From Pogona vitticeps (lineage: Eukaryota > Chordata > Lepidosauria > Squamata > Agamidae): a stretch of 64,000 nucleotides of DNA. A program made the position numbers and the translations under genes. Positions 13,066-25,546 of this stretch are shown one piece after another (position 1 is the first letter of the stretch; the number at the start of each line of letters is the position of its first letter). Under the pieces are notes generated by a model. It had not been told where the DNA came from and searched no databases. It saw only the letters and a program-made list of their open reading frames with translations. The DNA is taken from the NCBI RefSeq assembly GCF_051106095.1, contig NC_135783.1, positions 306,033,322 through 306,097,321 of the forward strand. Reading direction: 5' to 3'.

Positions 13066-15470
13066 GCCCCATCAGTTACACATGGCATCAAAGACAATTA
13101 AATTCTAAAGCTACTTACAGTGCTTTCCCCACAGTCCCTTAATTAAAACTTGACTCTATAATTAGGCAGAAAAATAACCAAAAGACGAGAGTAAATCAAA
13201 GCATGAGGCCATGGACAAAACTCAGCTAAAAAAGGGATCACTGGATCACTAGTCACAGTTGTGCTTGTGTTCCATTTGCAAGTAGCATGTTGTTGTTATT
13301 TTATGTGGCGCCCCCTAACCTGTAACCTAAAATGGTATACTCCATTTTATCATTTTATTTTTGCTTAAGCCTCAGTCCGGAGATAACCAGGTTTGGCATT
13401 CCAGTTACTTCTCTTGTTTCGAAGTACCCAGTTTAGCTAATTCTTCATTCTGATGAGAAGCTGACAATACTAGGATCGTGGTTCAGGTGAACCAATCTTA
13501 GCTTTCAAAGAGAAATAGTGCAAGTTTTAATTCTATGTGCTAGAAAAGTGAGTATTAAAGTTGCACCAACCACATGAAAATGGCTTCAGTCCAGAGAAAG
13601 CTAGGGTCAAACTATGCATGGCTCAACTCTAACACAGAACAGTGACGAATACAGCACTAAATCATTTGTTGGTTAATGAGAAGTTATTGTTTAAATTACT
13701 GGAAAGCCTTAATTATGCTTTTCAGCTTAAGCAAGATGCAGATAGTACTTTTGTCAAATCCAGTAGGTTTGAGCAGATAGCTGTGAACTTTTTGTGTGTA
13801 TGGAGTGTTAAAATAATTAAAGGGTGTGTGGAAAGGTAGCTCTTTCAAAATAATGTAAAATACTTCTGAAAGTCCATGAGCAAATGTGATTCTAAATTAC
13901 CAGGACAAGTCCTTATAACTAGGGGGAGGATTTCTATGACATTTCTCATTTTCTCTGCAACCTACATTTGAAACCACAAGCAAGTTCAAACATGTTCAGG
14001 AGTAATCTGGCCTTTCTCACCAGATCACTTATAAACATGTTCCAATCCACCCATAAGCTCAAACATAGGCTGAACAAAAAAAACCTGACATGTCATAGAA
14101 ATCCTCCCACTGCTTATGAAAATACGCAAGGCTAACTCTGATTATGATAATCTTTGAAAAACAATTTGGCCTCTGAATTTAAGTTTCAGATTCAAGCCAA
14201 AAATTGAAGGAGGTGTTTAGAAATTCACTCATTAGTTGAGTTGAGATTTCTTAGCTGTCCAGTTGTTAATTTTAATGTTTCTTTTAAAATTTAATTTCCT
14301 TGTTTTGACTGTTTTAGACCCATTCCATGGTGCTGCCTATTTTCTGAGACGATCCACCTAGATTAAAGTTGTTTAGAAATGCCTTTTGGGTGAACAGCCA
14401 CACAGTGCTACTGGGACGCAATGTTAGAAATTGTGGATTACAACCACATTAGAGTTTCTAGAAAAAAGGGAGTCAATGAATAGAGAAGGAATGCAAATAG
14501 TCTTAGTAATCGCCAGCAGAGGTAGATTTAATTAGTCCTTATGCTGTGTGTTCCTAGAAAAAACAACAAAACACAACTTAGTTTGATGGTTACTGCTTCA
14601 TTTTCTAATTTCAAGACAATTAAAAATTGAGGCTTCAAGACATTATATTATAGTAAGAGTTGAATGGAATATAAAAAACTAGAGATATCTGTTCAACACA
14701 TCAAAACCAACGTCTTCTTGCACTAGCGCTCATAGATATTTGCTAGTACATCATCTAGTCCTGGAGACTGGATTATGAAAAAAAAATTAAAAAAAACTTC
14801 TGTTTGTAAATCCATGGATTTGCATCTTGAGAACACAATTATGACAAGAAAGCTGGGCAAAGGGGTATTCCTCAGTGCTATTCTAGCTGTGGGGTTCTTC
14901 GAGCTATATTCTGTACTATTACAAACAAGAATAGGAAAGCCAGATTTATTTTACTGCCCTGGTATATTTTGGAGATACAGTACCTCCATTTTTAAAGGAC
15001 ACACTACAGACAAATAAAAGGAGCAGTTTAAAAATGATTTAATTTTCAGCCCATAATCTATTCTTTTTAATCCTGTTTCATAATTTTATAATCTTATTGT
15101 CACAAGAAGAGAAAGGTCTGCCATTTAAATAATGGCAAACAACTTCATGTATTAAACTCAATGTTAAAACTTTAATCATGATGATCCCCAATGCTTTTAT
15201 CTTACCAATACTATCAAAATGGACCAAATCCTATTGGCTATTTACACAGGCAAAAGAGAAACAGTGAGAAGTAGCTAATTGCCAAGGTGCTGGGTGTGCA
15301 ATTGGTATATAATGTGAATGGCACTTCATTAATGAGTGGCGGCGACTTCAGTAATTCCTCTTGCATACATGTAAATATCCAATAGGATTTCAGAACAAGC
15401 AAATCATCAGATAAATGAAAAGTCTTCTGGGAATACTGAGTCCCTGCTTAATTTCTTCCCTTTTTTGTTA
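13066..15470 (-). other. GREM1 intron, distal part
   Basis: AT-rich, no exon signals and no clear repeats recognised. Short frames are chance. Confidence 0.6.
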
Positions 15471-15474
15471 GTTA

Positions 15475-15795
15475 GTCAGGCATCCTTCAGTCTCGAAAGA
15501 CTATGGTAACGTGCTCTGTATGGAGGACTTGGAACAGCGTCTAGTGTGGCTGAGGAGGCCAATTTGAGAGTGACAATCCCTTCCACACTGAAGACAAATC
15601 CAATCTGTCCCCTGTCCAGCTCCCTGGTTTTGCTTCCTTTGTGACTTCCTCTTTGCCTCGGCCTGCTGGACAAGGGTCTCTTCAAATTGGGAGAGGGCGC
15701 GATGCAGTGCCTGCCTCCAGGCTGAACGCTCAGATGTCAGGGTTTCCCATCTGTTGAAATCTATTCCCTTTTTTTGTATACTAGTGAAAGACAAT
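15475..15795 (-). mobile_element. LINE 3' end encoding a C-terminal CCHC finger
   Basis: A minus-strand frame of 97 codons ends with WICLQCGRDCHSQIGLLSHT and RRC, a zinc finger (C-x2-C...H-x3-C) seen at the C-terminus of some vertebrate non-LTR retrotransposon ORFs. WETLTSERSAWRQALHRALS precedes it. The tail is CTTTCGAGACTGAAGGATGC. I am sure it is a repeat-type sequence but not of its clade. It lies in the GREM1 intron. Confidence 0.55.
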
Positions 15796-17559
15796 TAGCT
15801 AATGATTAAATAGGAACGTCATTCCTTGCTCTTTAGTAATTCCTTTACATAAAGTCATCACTACTTTATGAATAAGTCTCTGATGAAAGGACTCAGATCT
15901 TGAAAGACTCAGTCTTGCATTACTATTCTCAAACTATTCTTCATTTACATTTGACCCATCATACAGTTTATTAACGAAGTAGGCAAAATGGTGCTGGGCA
16001 AAGGGTTGATTGGGAAACATTGTTTTCAAATCTGTAAAGGACTGGTGTTTCTACATAATGATTAACTAATTCTCATTCAGTAGTGTAAGAAAAAAGGATA
16101 AGAAGGGTATAAGGCAAATTCTGGCTATTCCTAGAAAAAGGTTTCTTATGAGATTAGTATGTGCCATTTGCTTTTTTAAAAAAACACTTTGACATATGAA
16201 TTGTTAAACTGCTCTGATTTAGTAGAAAAGGTAACAACTTTAATAATAAAGTTTTATACCTGTGTTTCTGCATGCAAAATGTATGGTGACCTATACAGGA
16301 TACAGCCATGAGTATCATGAGGCCCAGTGTTAAGTGTTTTAAAAATAATTTTCTGCATTTCTTTGTAGTGTGTCCTTTAAAAAAAGAAGCATATCGAAAA
16401 TATGCCAGGTTGATACAATTTAAAGCACTCTGTTTCTTAAGTGTTTGATAGTGCATGCTGTGTATCTCCCCCCTTTTGTCTTATTCTAATATGGAGCACA
16501 GTAAATTGTATTTAATCCCATAAGGGAGGGAGTTCTTTTCGGTTTGCATTCTGCTCGCACACGCTTGCACACCAGCCTTTGTCGCTTGTGCTTGAACATG
16601 CAGAGCCCACATGCACTAAGAGAAGTGCATCATTTCTTTGATCATGGAAACACAACTGTCTGAAGAAGGGGGGGCAGGCAAGCCCTCCTGCTTCGCCCAG
16701 TCTCATTTCTGTGATTAAAGCGATGATGGGGGCAGAGCTAGTGCCTTCCTCTCAACCCATGTGCATGCCACATACTTTAAAGTATAACTGAATAATAGTA
16801 ATATCAAACTTCAGATCCAGTCAGCCAGCCTCGGCCAAAAAGACCACCTGACTGAAGATATTTTGGCTATATCCAATTCCAGGCAGAGAATTCCAGAATT
16901 GAAGTGTCTGGTTTTACTCTACAGCACAGCAATAGAACGCATACAGCCGGAACAGATCCTCAGCTGGAGAGCGCTTTTCCACATCCTCCAAAACAGAGAT
17001 CCTAGGATACTTAACATTTCTGAAATGCTTTGGGATGAATAAGAAATCCAAGAACACAAACAACACAATTCAACCCAACTCCCAATTTCTGACTCTTTTA
17101 GGCTATATCCTCAGTATTAAAGCAGGTTTGTTTGCCCTTTAGCATTCTAGCTATGGGAATGGCTTTTCTTGCATTATAACTCTCCGAATTACTCCTTCAT
17201 TGGAGGTGGGCCCAGAATCCAGTTGGTGATTTATGCTTGTGTAAGTGGAATTGTTTAAGTCATCATACCAAATTATCACTAATTAACGAGATGCTAGTTG
17301 AGTTCCTGGGCATCCACCAAGTCACACTATTGGATCCATGCTCAGGAATGCAACCAGTACTTCATTAATTAGTGGCAGTTTAACTGACTTCACTTACACA
17401 AGTATAAATAACTGATTCTCCTAGTTGTTGTCATGTTTTTTTAACTAATTCTAGCTTTTATAGGGTCATTTATGATTTAATTACTGTTTGTGCGTTTCCA
17501 TATTGTTTTTGAATGTACTATTTTTTTGTTATTGTGGGGTTTTGGGAGTCTTGTTTTAA

Positions 17560-17630
17560 TCTAGTAAACTGCCCAAAGAAATGTTTGCGCTAATGGGGCA
17601 GCATACAAATAGAATAAATAAATAAATCAC
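17560..17630 (+). repeat. L2/CR1 3' tail
   Basis: AGTAAACTGCCCAAAGAAAT, GGGGCAGCATACAAATAG, (AAAT)n. In the GREM1 intron. A similar decayed tail is at 3560-3640. Confidence 0.65.
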
Positions 17631-17709
17631 CAACTGGACTCTGCCCACTCGTCTAAAGCTCCAACTGATGAGACTTCCTCTCTTCTAACACAATTGAAAA
17701 CACAGCAGT

Positions 17710-18075
17710 GTAAGGAATAGATTGTTGGAAATATTGCAACCTATATATGATGCCTTTAAGAAGCTTTGGCTAGAAGGGTCTTTTCTGAACTGGGGTGAAT
17801 GTCAATTAATCCACTACCAGGCGATTATTTCCTCTCTGCCTCAGAATTTTGAAGAGCCACACCTCCCTATTTAAGAGTTCTTTTCCTACACCCTTTTAGA
17901 CTGAGCCATGTAGTCAAGCTAGTTAACCAGTTAATATCCGTTCATGTAACCAGTTAATATTTTTCTGTTTGTTTTCCTGTGAAGAACTACGAGTAAATGA
18001 AACAGTTTATTGTTTTCTCTTACCAGTGTCTCTGAGTGAATTATTGAGACAGCAAGTGCCGGCCAAGGAGAACTA
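17710..18075 (+). mobile_element. Possible solo LTR, low confidence
   Basis: TGTAAGGAATAGATTGTTGG...AAGGAGAACTAACA, with CTATTTAAGAG as a TATA-like box and a late GTGTCTCTGAGTGAATTATT region, has the build of a solo LTR. No target duplication was found. Fossil; could be another repeat. Confidence 0.3.
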
Positions 18076-18904
18076 ACAATAAGAAGTGGTCTATCGAAGA
18101 GAGACTTGAAGCTAATTCTGCATTGTAGGTCCCTGAACTTTTATCCACTGTACAGACAGAGCTTTCTAAGCCACTAAATTTCCACACTCTGCCAAGACAG
18201 CCATGGTGAAATAGCAGACAATTCTAAGCCACACAGGCTTCTGAAGATGGGAGAAATGCTTCTAGTAAACACTGGCTCAATTCCTCCTTCCTAGTCATGG
18301 TGGCATAGCACAAAGGGCATGGTAACAATAAAAAGGTCCCCATTTCAGAAGCTATCAACAAACAAGTTTTAATGGAAATCTTGTATGCTGTCATTCCATG
18401 TCAGAAAGCAAGTATTTGTGTAGGTGGATTTTCATTATTGGTTTCAAAAAAAATTTCTAATGTAAATTCAGACAACTGGACCGTGAGCACTCAAGAGTCA
18501 AACTTCTGTTAGGAAATCTATCAGCCACAACTAAATAGTTTACGAACCCTGCAATCCTATACTGTATATGTTTATTCAAAATTCTCATTGTGTTCAACAG
18601 GGCTTCATTCCAGTTAAATGTCTGCAGGACTTCACTCTCAGAGTATCAAGAATACTGCTTGTTATAATAGTAACAGAGACCAACAGGCCAATAGGATGAT
18701 GCTTAAATATATTTGGGTTGATGAAATTGAGCATTGCATTATAACTCCTATTTACAAGTAAATATTTGGTGCTGGAAGCTAACAGCTTCCAAGTGTATTA
18801 TCTGCATATCCATTATTTCTGTGTGCTCAGCTAACTGAAAACGTTAAGGGTGAAATACAGACCACTGTCAGCATTAGAACAATCTTACTGCAACTTTAAC
18901 AATG

Positions 18905-19050
18905 AGAAAAGAGGTGGTCCATCTGTAGCCCTCCAGATGTTGTAGGCAACAAATCTCAGCAATCCCCCACCACTGGCTGTGCTGGCTAGAGTTTATGGAA
19001 TTGTAGTCCCAACCACCTCCTGTATGCCATAGGCTGCCCACGCCCATGTT
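18905..19050. repeat. Inverted repeat of CCCTCCAGATGTTG / ACTACAACTCCC type
   Basis: GTAGCCCTCCAGATGTTGTA, TGGCTGTGCTGGCTAGAG and GGAATTGTAGTCCC follow a palindromic squamate repeat. Other pieces: 9720-9830, 10290-10420, 22690-22780, 29225-29290, 51395-51475, 62035-62140. Confidence 0.5.
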
Positions 19051-19288
19051 GGGAAGTCTTAGGAAGGCACAGATTTAAGAGTGGAAATGAACATCTATTT
19101 CCAAATTAGGGTCATGCTTCACATCAATAGTTATATACAGAAATAGGGGTGCTAAAGCTCAGAGAGCTTAATTGTTTGAGGACACTTAACTTAGCAGAAA
19201 TTTAGGGTGATTGTCAGTTGGCAAGAGAACTGTAAATGTTGTATGATCTCTTTTGCAAAATCAATGGATTTTGTCCACTCATGGTCAG

Positions 19289-19328
19289 AAAGAAAGAAAG
19301 AAAGAAAGAAAGAAAAAGAAAGAAAGAA
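19289..19328. repeat. (AGAA)n microsatellite
   Basis: Nearly pure AGAA run with one interruption; a KERKKERK-type frame over it is an artefact. Confidence 0.9.
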
Positions 19329-19349
19329 ATGCATACTTAGGTTTTTACT

Positions 19350-19860
19350 TTATTCATTCATTCATTCATTCGATTTATACTCCGCCCCCCTAGACAGCGT
19401 CTACTCATAAAATCATTAAATAATAAAAATATCATAATCAAAAATAAACAACATTCATAATCATAATAACATTCGAACAATAATATGATCAAGATGGGGA
19501 ATAAAAGAACAGAAAAATAGAATTCAGGAACTGACATGAGGGAAAGTGTGCCTGAAGAGCCAAGTTTTTAAATGGCTCTTAAAAACATCCAGCGAGGGAG
19601 CCAGGCGGATCACTGATGGGAGGTTATTCCAGAGCAGAGTGGCCACTGCCGAGAAGGCCTGGTTTCTTGTTCTTTCTTTCCGGGCCTCTCTTGGCATTAG
19701 GTCCCTCAACCGACCCTCCTGGCTATGCCGAGTAATTCGGGTAGATCTGGGTGGGAGAAGGCGATCTGCCAAATACCAAGGTCCCAAACCGTTTAGGGCT
19801 TTATACGTCATCATTAACACTTTGAAGTCGATGTGGAAGCTCTAACCCAAGTTTTTGCTT
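19350..19860 (-). mobile_element. L2-type LINE 3' end
   Basis: Minus-strand remnant encoding the end of an L2 [16 protein letters not shown]-like ([20 protein letters not shown]), RNQAFSAVATLLWNNLP and SHLKTWLFRHTF at 19524-19820. A 3' UTR with a TCCGCCCCCCTAGA-type tail follows, ending in (TTCA)n. The clear 98-codon frame is a LINE remnant, not a host gene. Confidence 0.85.
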
Positions 19861-20406
19861 TTGCTATTTTCATTAGACATGGGATATTTATATTTGTATC
19901 CCTGGTGATCTGAATATGAATATCGGCACCACAGGTTTCTGAGAAAACTGGACCCTCCACCCAAAACAGCAGCTCCACTTCCCACACAGTGCACACAGCC
20001 AGCATTGTTCTCATTGCAATTACCCAACCAGCACTTTCCTGCCTCCCCACACCGCCAACCACTCTGGTGAGGAGACGGGATGCAAAGTCTCCCCACTCAG
20101 CTGTTGAGTGGTCGGTTGTGTGGGAAGGCAGGGAAGCCTGATTCCCAGATTGGTGCAACAAAAATGATGTTGGTGCCATGCAGCGAGCAGTAAGTGTACC
20201 TGCTGGTTTGGAAGGGGGGGTCCAGTTTTCCCAGGTATCTGTGGCGACGATATTAACATCTGTATCCCCAGGAAAACAAATATCCCATGTCTAATTCTCC
20301 TTATTTATTGCACAAGGAAGCCTTAGTGCATTCTGACTGTTGTACCACCCCAATGATATAAGGTATAAATATATATTCAACCATTACTGCAGATCAGATG
20401 CAACTG

Positions 20407-21050
20407 ATCTGTCTGTCTGTCTGTCTGCTGCCTTTGTCCTGATAAGAGGACTCAAGGTGAGTCACAGTATTAAAAAGGATAGACTCTGAGGGTCCAATAC
20501 TTTGGCCATCTCATGAGAAGAGAAGACTCCCTGGAAAAGACCCTGATGTTAGGAAAGTGTGAAGGCAAGAGGAGAAGGGGACGACAGAGGATGAGATGGT
20601 TGGACAGTGTCATCGAAGCAGCCAACATGAATTTGACACAACTCCGGGAGGCAGTGGAAGATAGGAGGGCCTGGCATGCTCTGGTCCATGGGGTCACCAA
20701 GAGTCGGACATGACTAAATAACAACAATTTATACATTAAAAACCAATCAAACTATAAAATGATTAAAACACATTGATTAGAAATATGTAAAACATTAAGA
20801 ACTATCTTAACTAAAAACTGGCATTCAAGGACTCAGTCATGATTGCTGAAAGTCTGCCTGAAAAGGTGGGTCTCCAGCTGCCGGCAGAAAGTTAAAAGGG
20901 AGGGGGCCAGCCTGATCTCCCAAGGGAGAGTGTCCCATAATGTAGGAGCAGCCACAGAGCAGGCCTTTTCTCATATCCCCATCAACTCTCCCAGTGCTGG
21001 CAATAGGATCAAGAAGAGGGCCTCCTCTGATGATCTTTAGCACTGAGAAG
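20407..21050 (-). mobile_element. L2/CR1-type LINE 3' end, split by Bov-B copy 3
   Basis: Minus-oriented LINE end: a (CTGT)n tail at about 20407-20430, a 3' UTR with the usual ACTCAAGGTGAGTCAC string, and beyond the Bov-B insertion the C-terminal coding remnant (20830-21040), reading like CHLKTW-type L2 sequence. Older than the Bov-B copy that splits it. Confidence 0.6.
20477..20734 (+). mobile_element. Bov-B LINE 3' fragment, copy 3
   Basis: The last 258 bp of Bov-B: a frame encoding [19 protein letters not shown] and [12 protein letters not shown], then GGTCACCAAGAGTCGGACAT and the tail. An 8-bp target duplication ATTAAAAA at 20469-20476 and 20735-20742 shows it entered as a short 5'-truncated copy, landing in an older minus-strand L2/CR1 3' end. 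Confidence 0.92.
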
Positions 21051-23660
21051 GCTCATATGTACATAATTTTGGAATATTTTGCATATGACAACCAAGCACT
21101 GACTACCATACCTTTTCCATTACTTTAGAAGCCTTCAATCAAAGCAAAAGCAACAGATGTTCTCTTTTCCACAGCTTGTTTCCAGGAACCCATGTCCCCA
21201 TTTGCCAGGAATGTGGCCTTCTGTGAGGAGAAAGTGATGACAGATGGCGCAGGGCAAGACACTTGCCTGTAACTTTCAATTACAGTACAATGGATCTAGT
21301 AATGTCTGAATAGGGCTTGGATAGCTGAGCTTCAATCCCATTGAAACCAATGGGGCAAACTGAATCAATGGCTGAAATCCAGGAGTAAATCAGTGTACTG
21401 AATCAGTGTAGCCAATGCCTGTGAAAGTTCCACTGATTCAATGGTCCTACTTCAGTTACAGCTTACTACCAGATGTCAACCACTGATTTCAGTGGAAATT
21501 AAGTGCAGCTAGCGAGCTCTTAATCCAACTCAATACTTTCAGAGTTCCTGTTCTCTAGAGTTTTCCATAGGATTGAGCACCACTACTGAAGCGGCTCTGA
21601 TTATGTCATGGTAAAGCTAGATCTTACACCATGACATACAGTAGTTTACGGGTACTTTGGGGAATGGGACAAGGCAAAGCAGCTACAACAAGGACACAAG
21701 AATTTCTTTGTGGGGTTCTGTCAATCCAAGTCAGCTCCATCTTTTCCAGATACAAAGTAAGTGTCCCAGGGAGGCTTGCAGAAAGAATTATAAAGATGCC
21801 ATCATCCACTTGGCTCTAGAGCCTGCTGGGAAAGGGGGTATCACCCTGGAATATGAAAAGTTCATATCCATCATTTATTATCTCTGATCTTTTCTCAATG
21901 CCATCTAAACCAGAGGCTATGATTCTGAATGACTCAGAATTATCAGTATTATCAGAAAAACCAAATTTGTCTGAAAAGTTTCTAAATGGGGGGGGGGGGG
22001 TTTGTCAGCAAAATGATGAGGTGGAAAGATGAACCTGAAAATACTTCCTTCATTGGACACACCCCCTCAAAAGCTTTCAAATAACTTTCAAAGCTTTTAA
22101 AAGAGTAATTTTCATATGACTTGTAATTCTATAGATCTCTACCTTGCTTTCCTGCCCTCTTTAGATTCCTCTAATTAAACAGCATTAACCTCTCATAGGA
22201 AGAAATCATATTTTAGGTTCTCCTTTCTGCAGTCTTCTGGACGCAGAGAAACCAGCCTTGCATTCCAAGAGTAGGCAAACTGTAAATCTGCTTCGTAGGC
22301 AGGAACAATGCCTTTGTGATCCCTTTGTGGCGCACCCAGTCTTAGCAGCAACGGGTTACAAGTATATAAATTGTGATTCAGAGACAAGACTGGGGAAAGT
22401 GAATCACACCAATTCTTAGTACAGATTTTAGAATAAAGTCTAAGCATGGAGTGAGCCCAATGGCGGTGGTTTGTAAGTTGTAAGCTAAAATTCTTATTAA
22501 CAGGAATTTCAGCCTAAAAGAAACCCAGAAAAATCCACCCCAACCTCTAAACCTGTGAATTTGGGTTTGCAGGCTGATTCCCTGTGTTGTAAGTCTTCAT
22601 AGATTTTAAAGATAAACTGCCAAAACTTAGAAAAGTACTAAGGACCAGTTATCAGAGCATTAGAAAGGTAGATGCCATGGTACACATGGAAAAGAACAAC
22701 CTGCAGCCCCTCAGCTCTGGTTGGACTACAACTCCCATCAACCCCAGCCAGCCTAGCCAATAATAAGAATGATGGGAGTCACATTCCCCACCCAAAAAAG
22801 GGGGGGGGCAAGTAATTATTTGTATAAATAAGCACCTCATTTCTGTCCTAGAAAATTCCAGGCTGTAATCAGGAAGTAGTTGATTCTCATTAATGTGGAG
22901 TGTGAGCATGGGAAATGAAGTATGACGACCACACAAGGTGTTAGAATACAGGCCTAGCAGTGGGTACAAAAGAGCTTCCTCTTGGGACCTTCCAACCAGT
23001 CTGGGGTGAAAGGAGCCCTCTCCTACGGGGGAGAATGTTCTTACACTCCCTCATGGATCTTCCCAAATGACACACGCAGAGAAGGAAGAAGCATGCTCAC
23101 ATGTCCTGGGAAAGGTAAGCCAGTGGGGCTCCTTTGCCAAACTTCCTATCAGAAGACTGCAATGCTACGAGCGGGCTTCTTCCCCTCCCAGCAACTCTGG
23201 CTACCGGCTTACAGATGAAACTACAGAGTCCAATTAAGTCAAGACCCCCGCATCAGCCTGACCCCCCTGCATGAATGTCCCAACTTCAGCAGAGAAAACA
23301 ACACCCAAGGTGTAGACCATTAGAGAGACCCTAACGTATCCTTTTCACACTGCTTGGAGAGTATTTTGTAAACTAAAATTCCCAGAGACCTGGGGGACAG
23401 TTTTCAACTGGGTTGAAATCCGTGTTTGTCTCTGGAAACTCATTGAGTGGAAGAGGGGAAAAAACACGCCTTAAATATTTCACACAACTTAGAAACTCTG
23501 TTAAGTTGGAATCAACTGGATGGCACACAATCTGTAGCTTCCAGAATCATTTACAAGATTAACACTAGATTACATCTACCTATCTCATATGCATGTAGCC
23601 ATGCTAGGAACATCTTCAGCTATTCCCTTTCCGCCAGGCTAGCTGGTATGAAAGCTTTTA
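21051..23660 (-). other. GREM1 intron, middle part
   Basis: No coding signal. Contains a diverged repeat around 21310-21500, a 12-base G-run near 21988 and an inverted-repeat piece near 22690-22780. Confidence 0.55.
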
Positions 23661-23770
23661 GTCCAGCTTGCAAGTACAGTGCTGTAATAAGGTCACACCT
23701 AGAATAGGGGCAAACAGAGAAGAGCTTTAAGGTGTTGGAGACACCAAAATGGGAAGTTTATGGAAAATGC
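23660..23770 (+). mobile_element. Possible CR1/L2 RT fragment
   Basis: Plus-strand translation CKYSAVIRSHLE...GQTEKSFKVLETPK resembles the LVRPHLEYGQ...LEKVQ region of CR1/L2 reverse transcriptases. Short and decayed, close to the CpG island edge. Confidence 0.35.
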
Positions 23771-25164
23771 CTCCCCCGTGGCTTTCAGACACTTAAGCAA
23801 AGCAAGAAAAACAGGCACGCCGATATTTTTGCTGTGATCACAGACGCAGCTCCTTATACGTCGCAAAAATCTCAGGGATTCTGGAAGATGCGGTTCCAAC
23901 AAATAGCCCTTCACAGAGGCGCAAACCAGCCCCGCTGAAAGAAAGCCTCGCTTCCTGGGGACCCCTTACGAACCCCACGGAAAGAGAGCGCATCCCCACC
24001 CCAGCAAATCCCAGGCGCTTCGCCCACGCGGGGGATTTTTGCCCCGCTCCCGGGGAAAGGGCGCCTCGGAGCCTGGCCTGATCGGCGGAGCAACGGCAGC
24101 TCTCCGGCACTCGGAGTCGAAACCGGCTCGGTGCCCCATCGGAACCGCCGGCCAGCAGGTGAGCAGCGATCCACTGTCTACACGGAGCGAGGCCCTCGCC
24201 TGCTGTCTGATTGATCTTACTGAACAGCCTTCGGGAATGTCTTAATGCAGAGCTTTACCCAAATCGGAGGAAGGGATTTGGAGATAATACGCCCTCGAGG
24301 AAAGGCCACGGCCGGCGCCAGATGCGAAATCTGCATCTGGAAACACCACACATCCCTGCGCGCTTCTTTTTTGGGGGGGGGGGGTCCCAGCCTAACTGCT
24401 CCCCGCTTTTAGCCGCCCTCCAGAGCGACGGATTGCCTTTTAAAAATTAAGTCATCCGCCGGCCATCTCGGAGCGCAGGAAAGCGCGCCTCGGAAAGCGG
24501 CTCAACCCACCGCGCGGACTCGACGGCAAGCGGGCAACAGTCTCGCCACCGGTCGCGCCGTGCGATCCGACGCGTGGCTTGTTCGGAAGCAAGGCCGACG
24601 GACTTCAACCGTACTGGGTCTTGCTTTCGGGGGGGGAAAAAAACCCGCGCGGGATCAGGCGCAGCCGCGGCCGTCTGCGCGCAGCGCGTAGGTTTCAGAC
24701 GTTGCTAAAGAAAACGTCGTCGAATAGGAAACCGATGAGAAGACAGCACCTTTGGGCTCTTTGGGCATTCTGCGAAAGGCCAAGTTTTCGGTTAGATTTT
24801 CCGGTGCAGGAACATCTGAATTCGGCTATCCAGTGAAAGAGTAACCCTTTCAAACAAACCCTCGAAGAACCGCGCTTTAAAGCGGCGCTTTGGAAAACCG
24901 GTTTCAACTGCGGATTCTCCCGGACAGAAACCCAGCAAATTATCCTCCTCAGAACAAACTCAATGAGGTAAGACGCATTTCCCACTAGCGTTTGGCACCG
25001 ACTCGCCATCGATAGTCGCTCCTTATTTCCTAAGGTACTTCTACAAGCTTCTCCGCACCGTTGACTCCGAATTACATCTAAGTCCCTTTTCTCCGTGGCG
25101 CTATTGTACCAGGAGTGGATCTCTCTGAGGTCCTGCTCACGTGCTCTTTTCTCCAGAAGGTCAA

Positions 25165-25169
25165 CCCGT

Positions 25170-25240
<71 letters not shown>

Positions 25241-25300
25241 AACTTCTATTCCGTCTTTCTCAACGCAGTAAGACTCAATGCAGAAAGCACAGCCATGAGC
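25165..25300 (-). repeat. LINE (L2/CR1-type) 3' tail with TTTA and GTTA repeats
   Basis: (TTTA)n at about 25169-25203 runs into (GTTA)n at about 25204-25240, followed by AACTTCTATTCCGTC, the reverse of the usual squamate L2/CR1 tail. It lies inside the CpG island about 250-380 bases from the proposed GREM1 donor, on the intron side. Confidence 0.55.
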
Positions 25301-25546
25301 GAGACAGGGCGACAATCCCACACGCCCTTACCTGGGCGTAAGCCCCACTGAGACCAACGAGACTTACTTCCGAGCAGGGGCGCGCAGACCGGCGCTCTCG
25401 TGGCCTCGCATCCTCAAGGCACCTACGAGACGGGTACGAATAACCCCCTCCCGACCTCCGTGGCTCTCCTCCAAGGTAAGCCCAAGCGCCTCTCACAAGC
25501 CCCGCCCGGTAGGAAGCGGGGATCGTGCCCCCTTTGCGGCTCTCAC

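Noticed and set aside
12661-13108. Plus-strand frames of 84 and 119 codons across the GREM1 exon
   Set aside because: They are antisense shadows of the conserved GREM1 coding sequence, with no homology or start context of their own.
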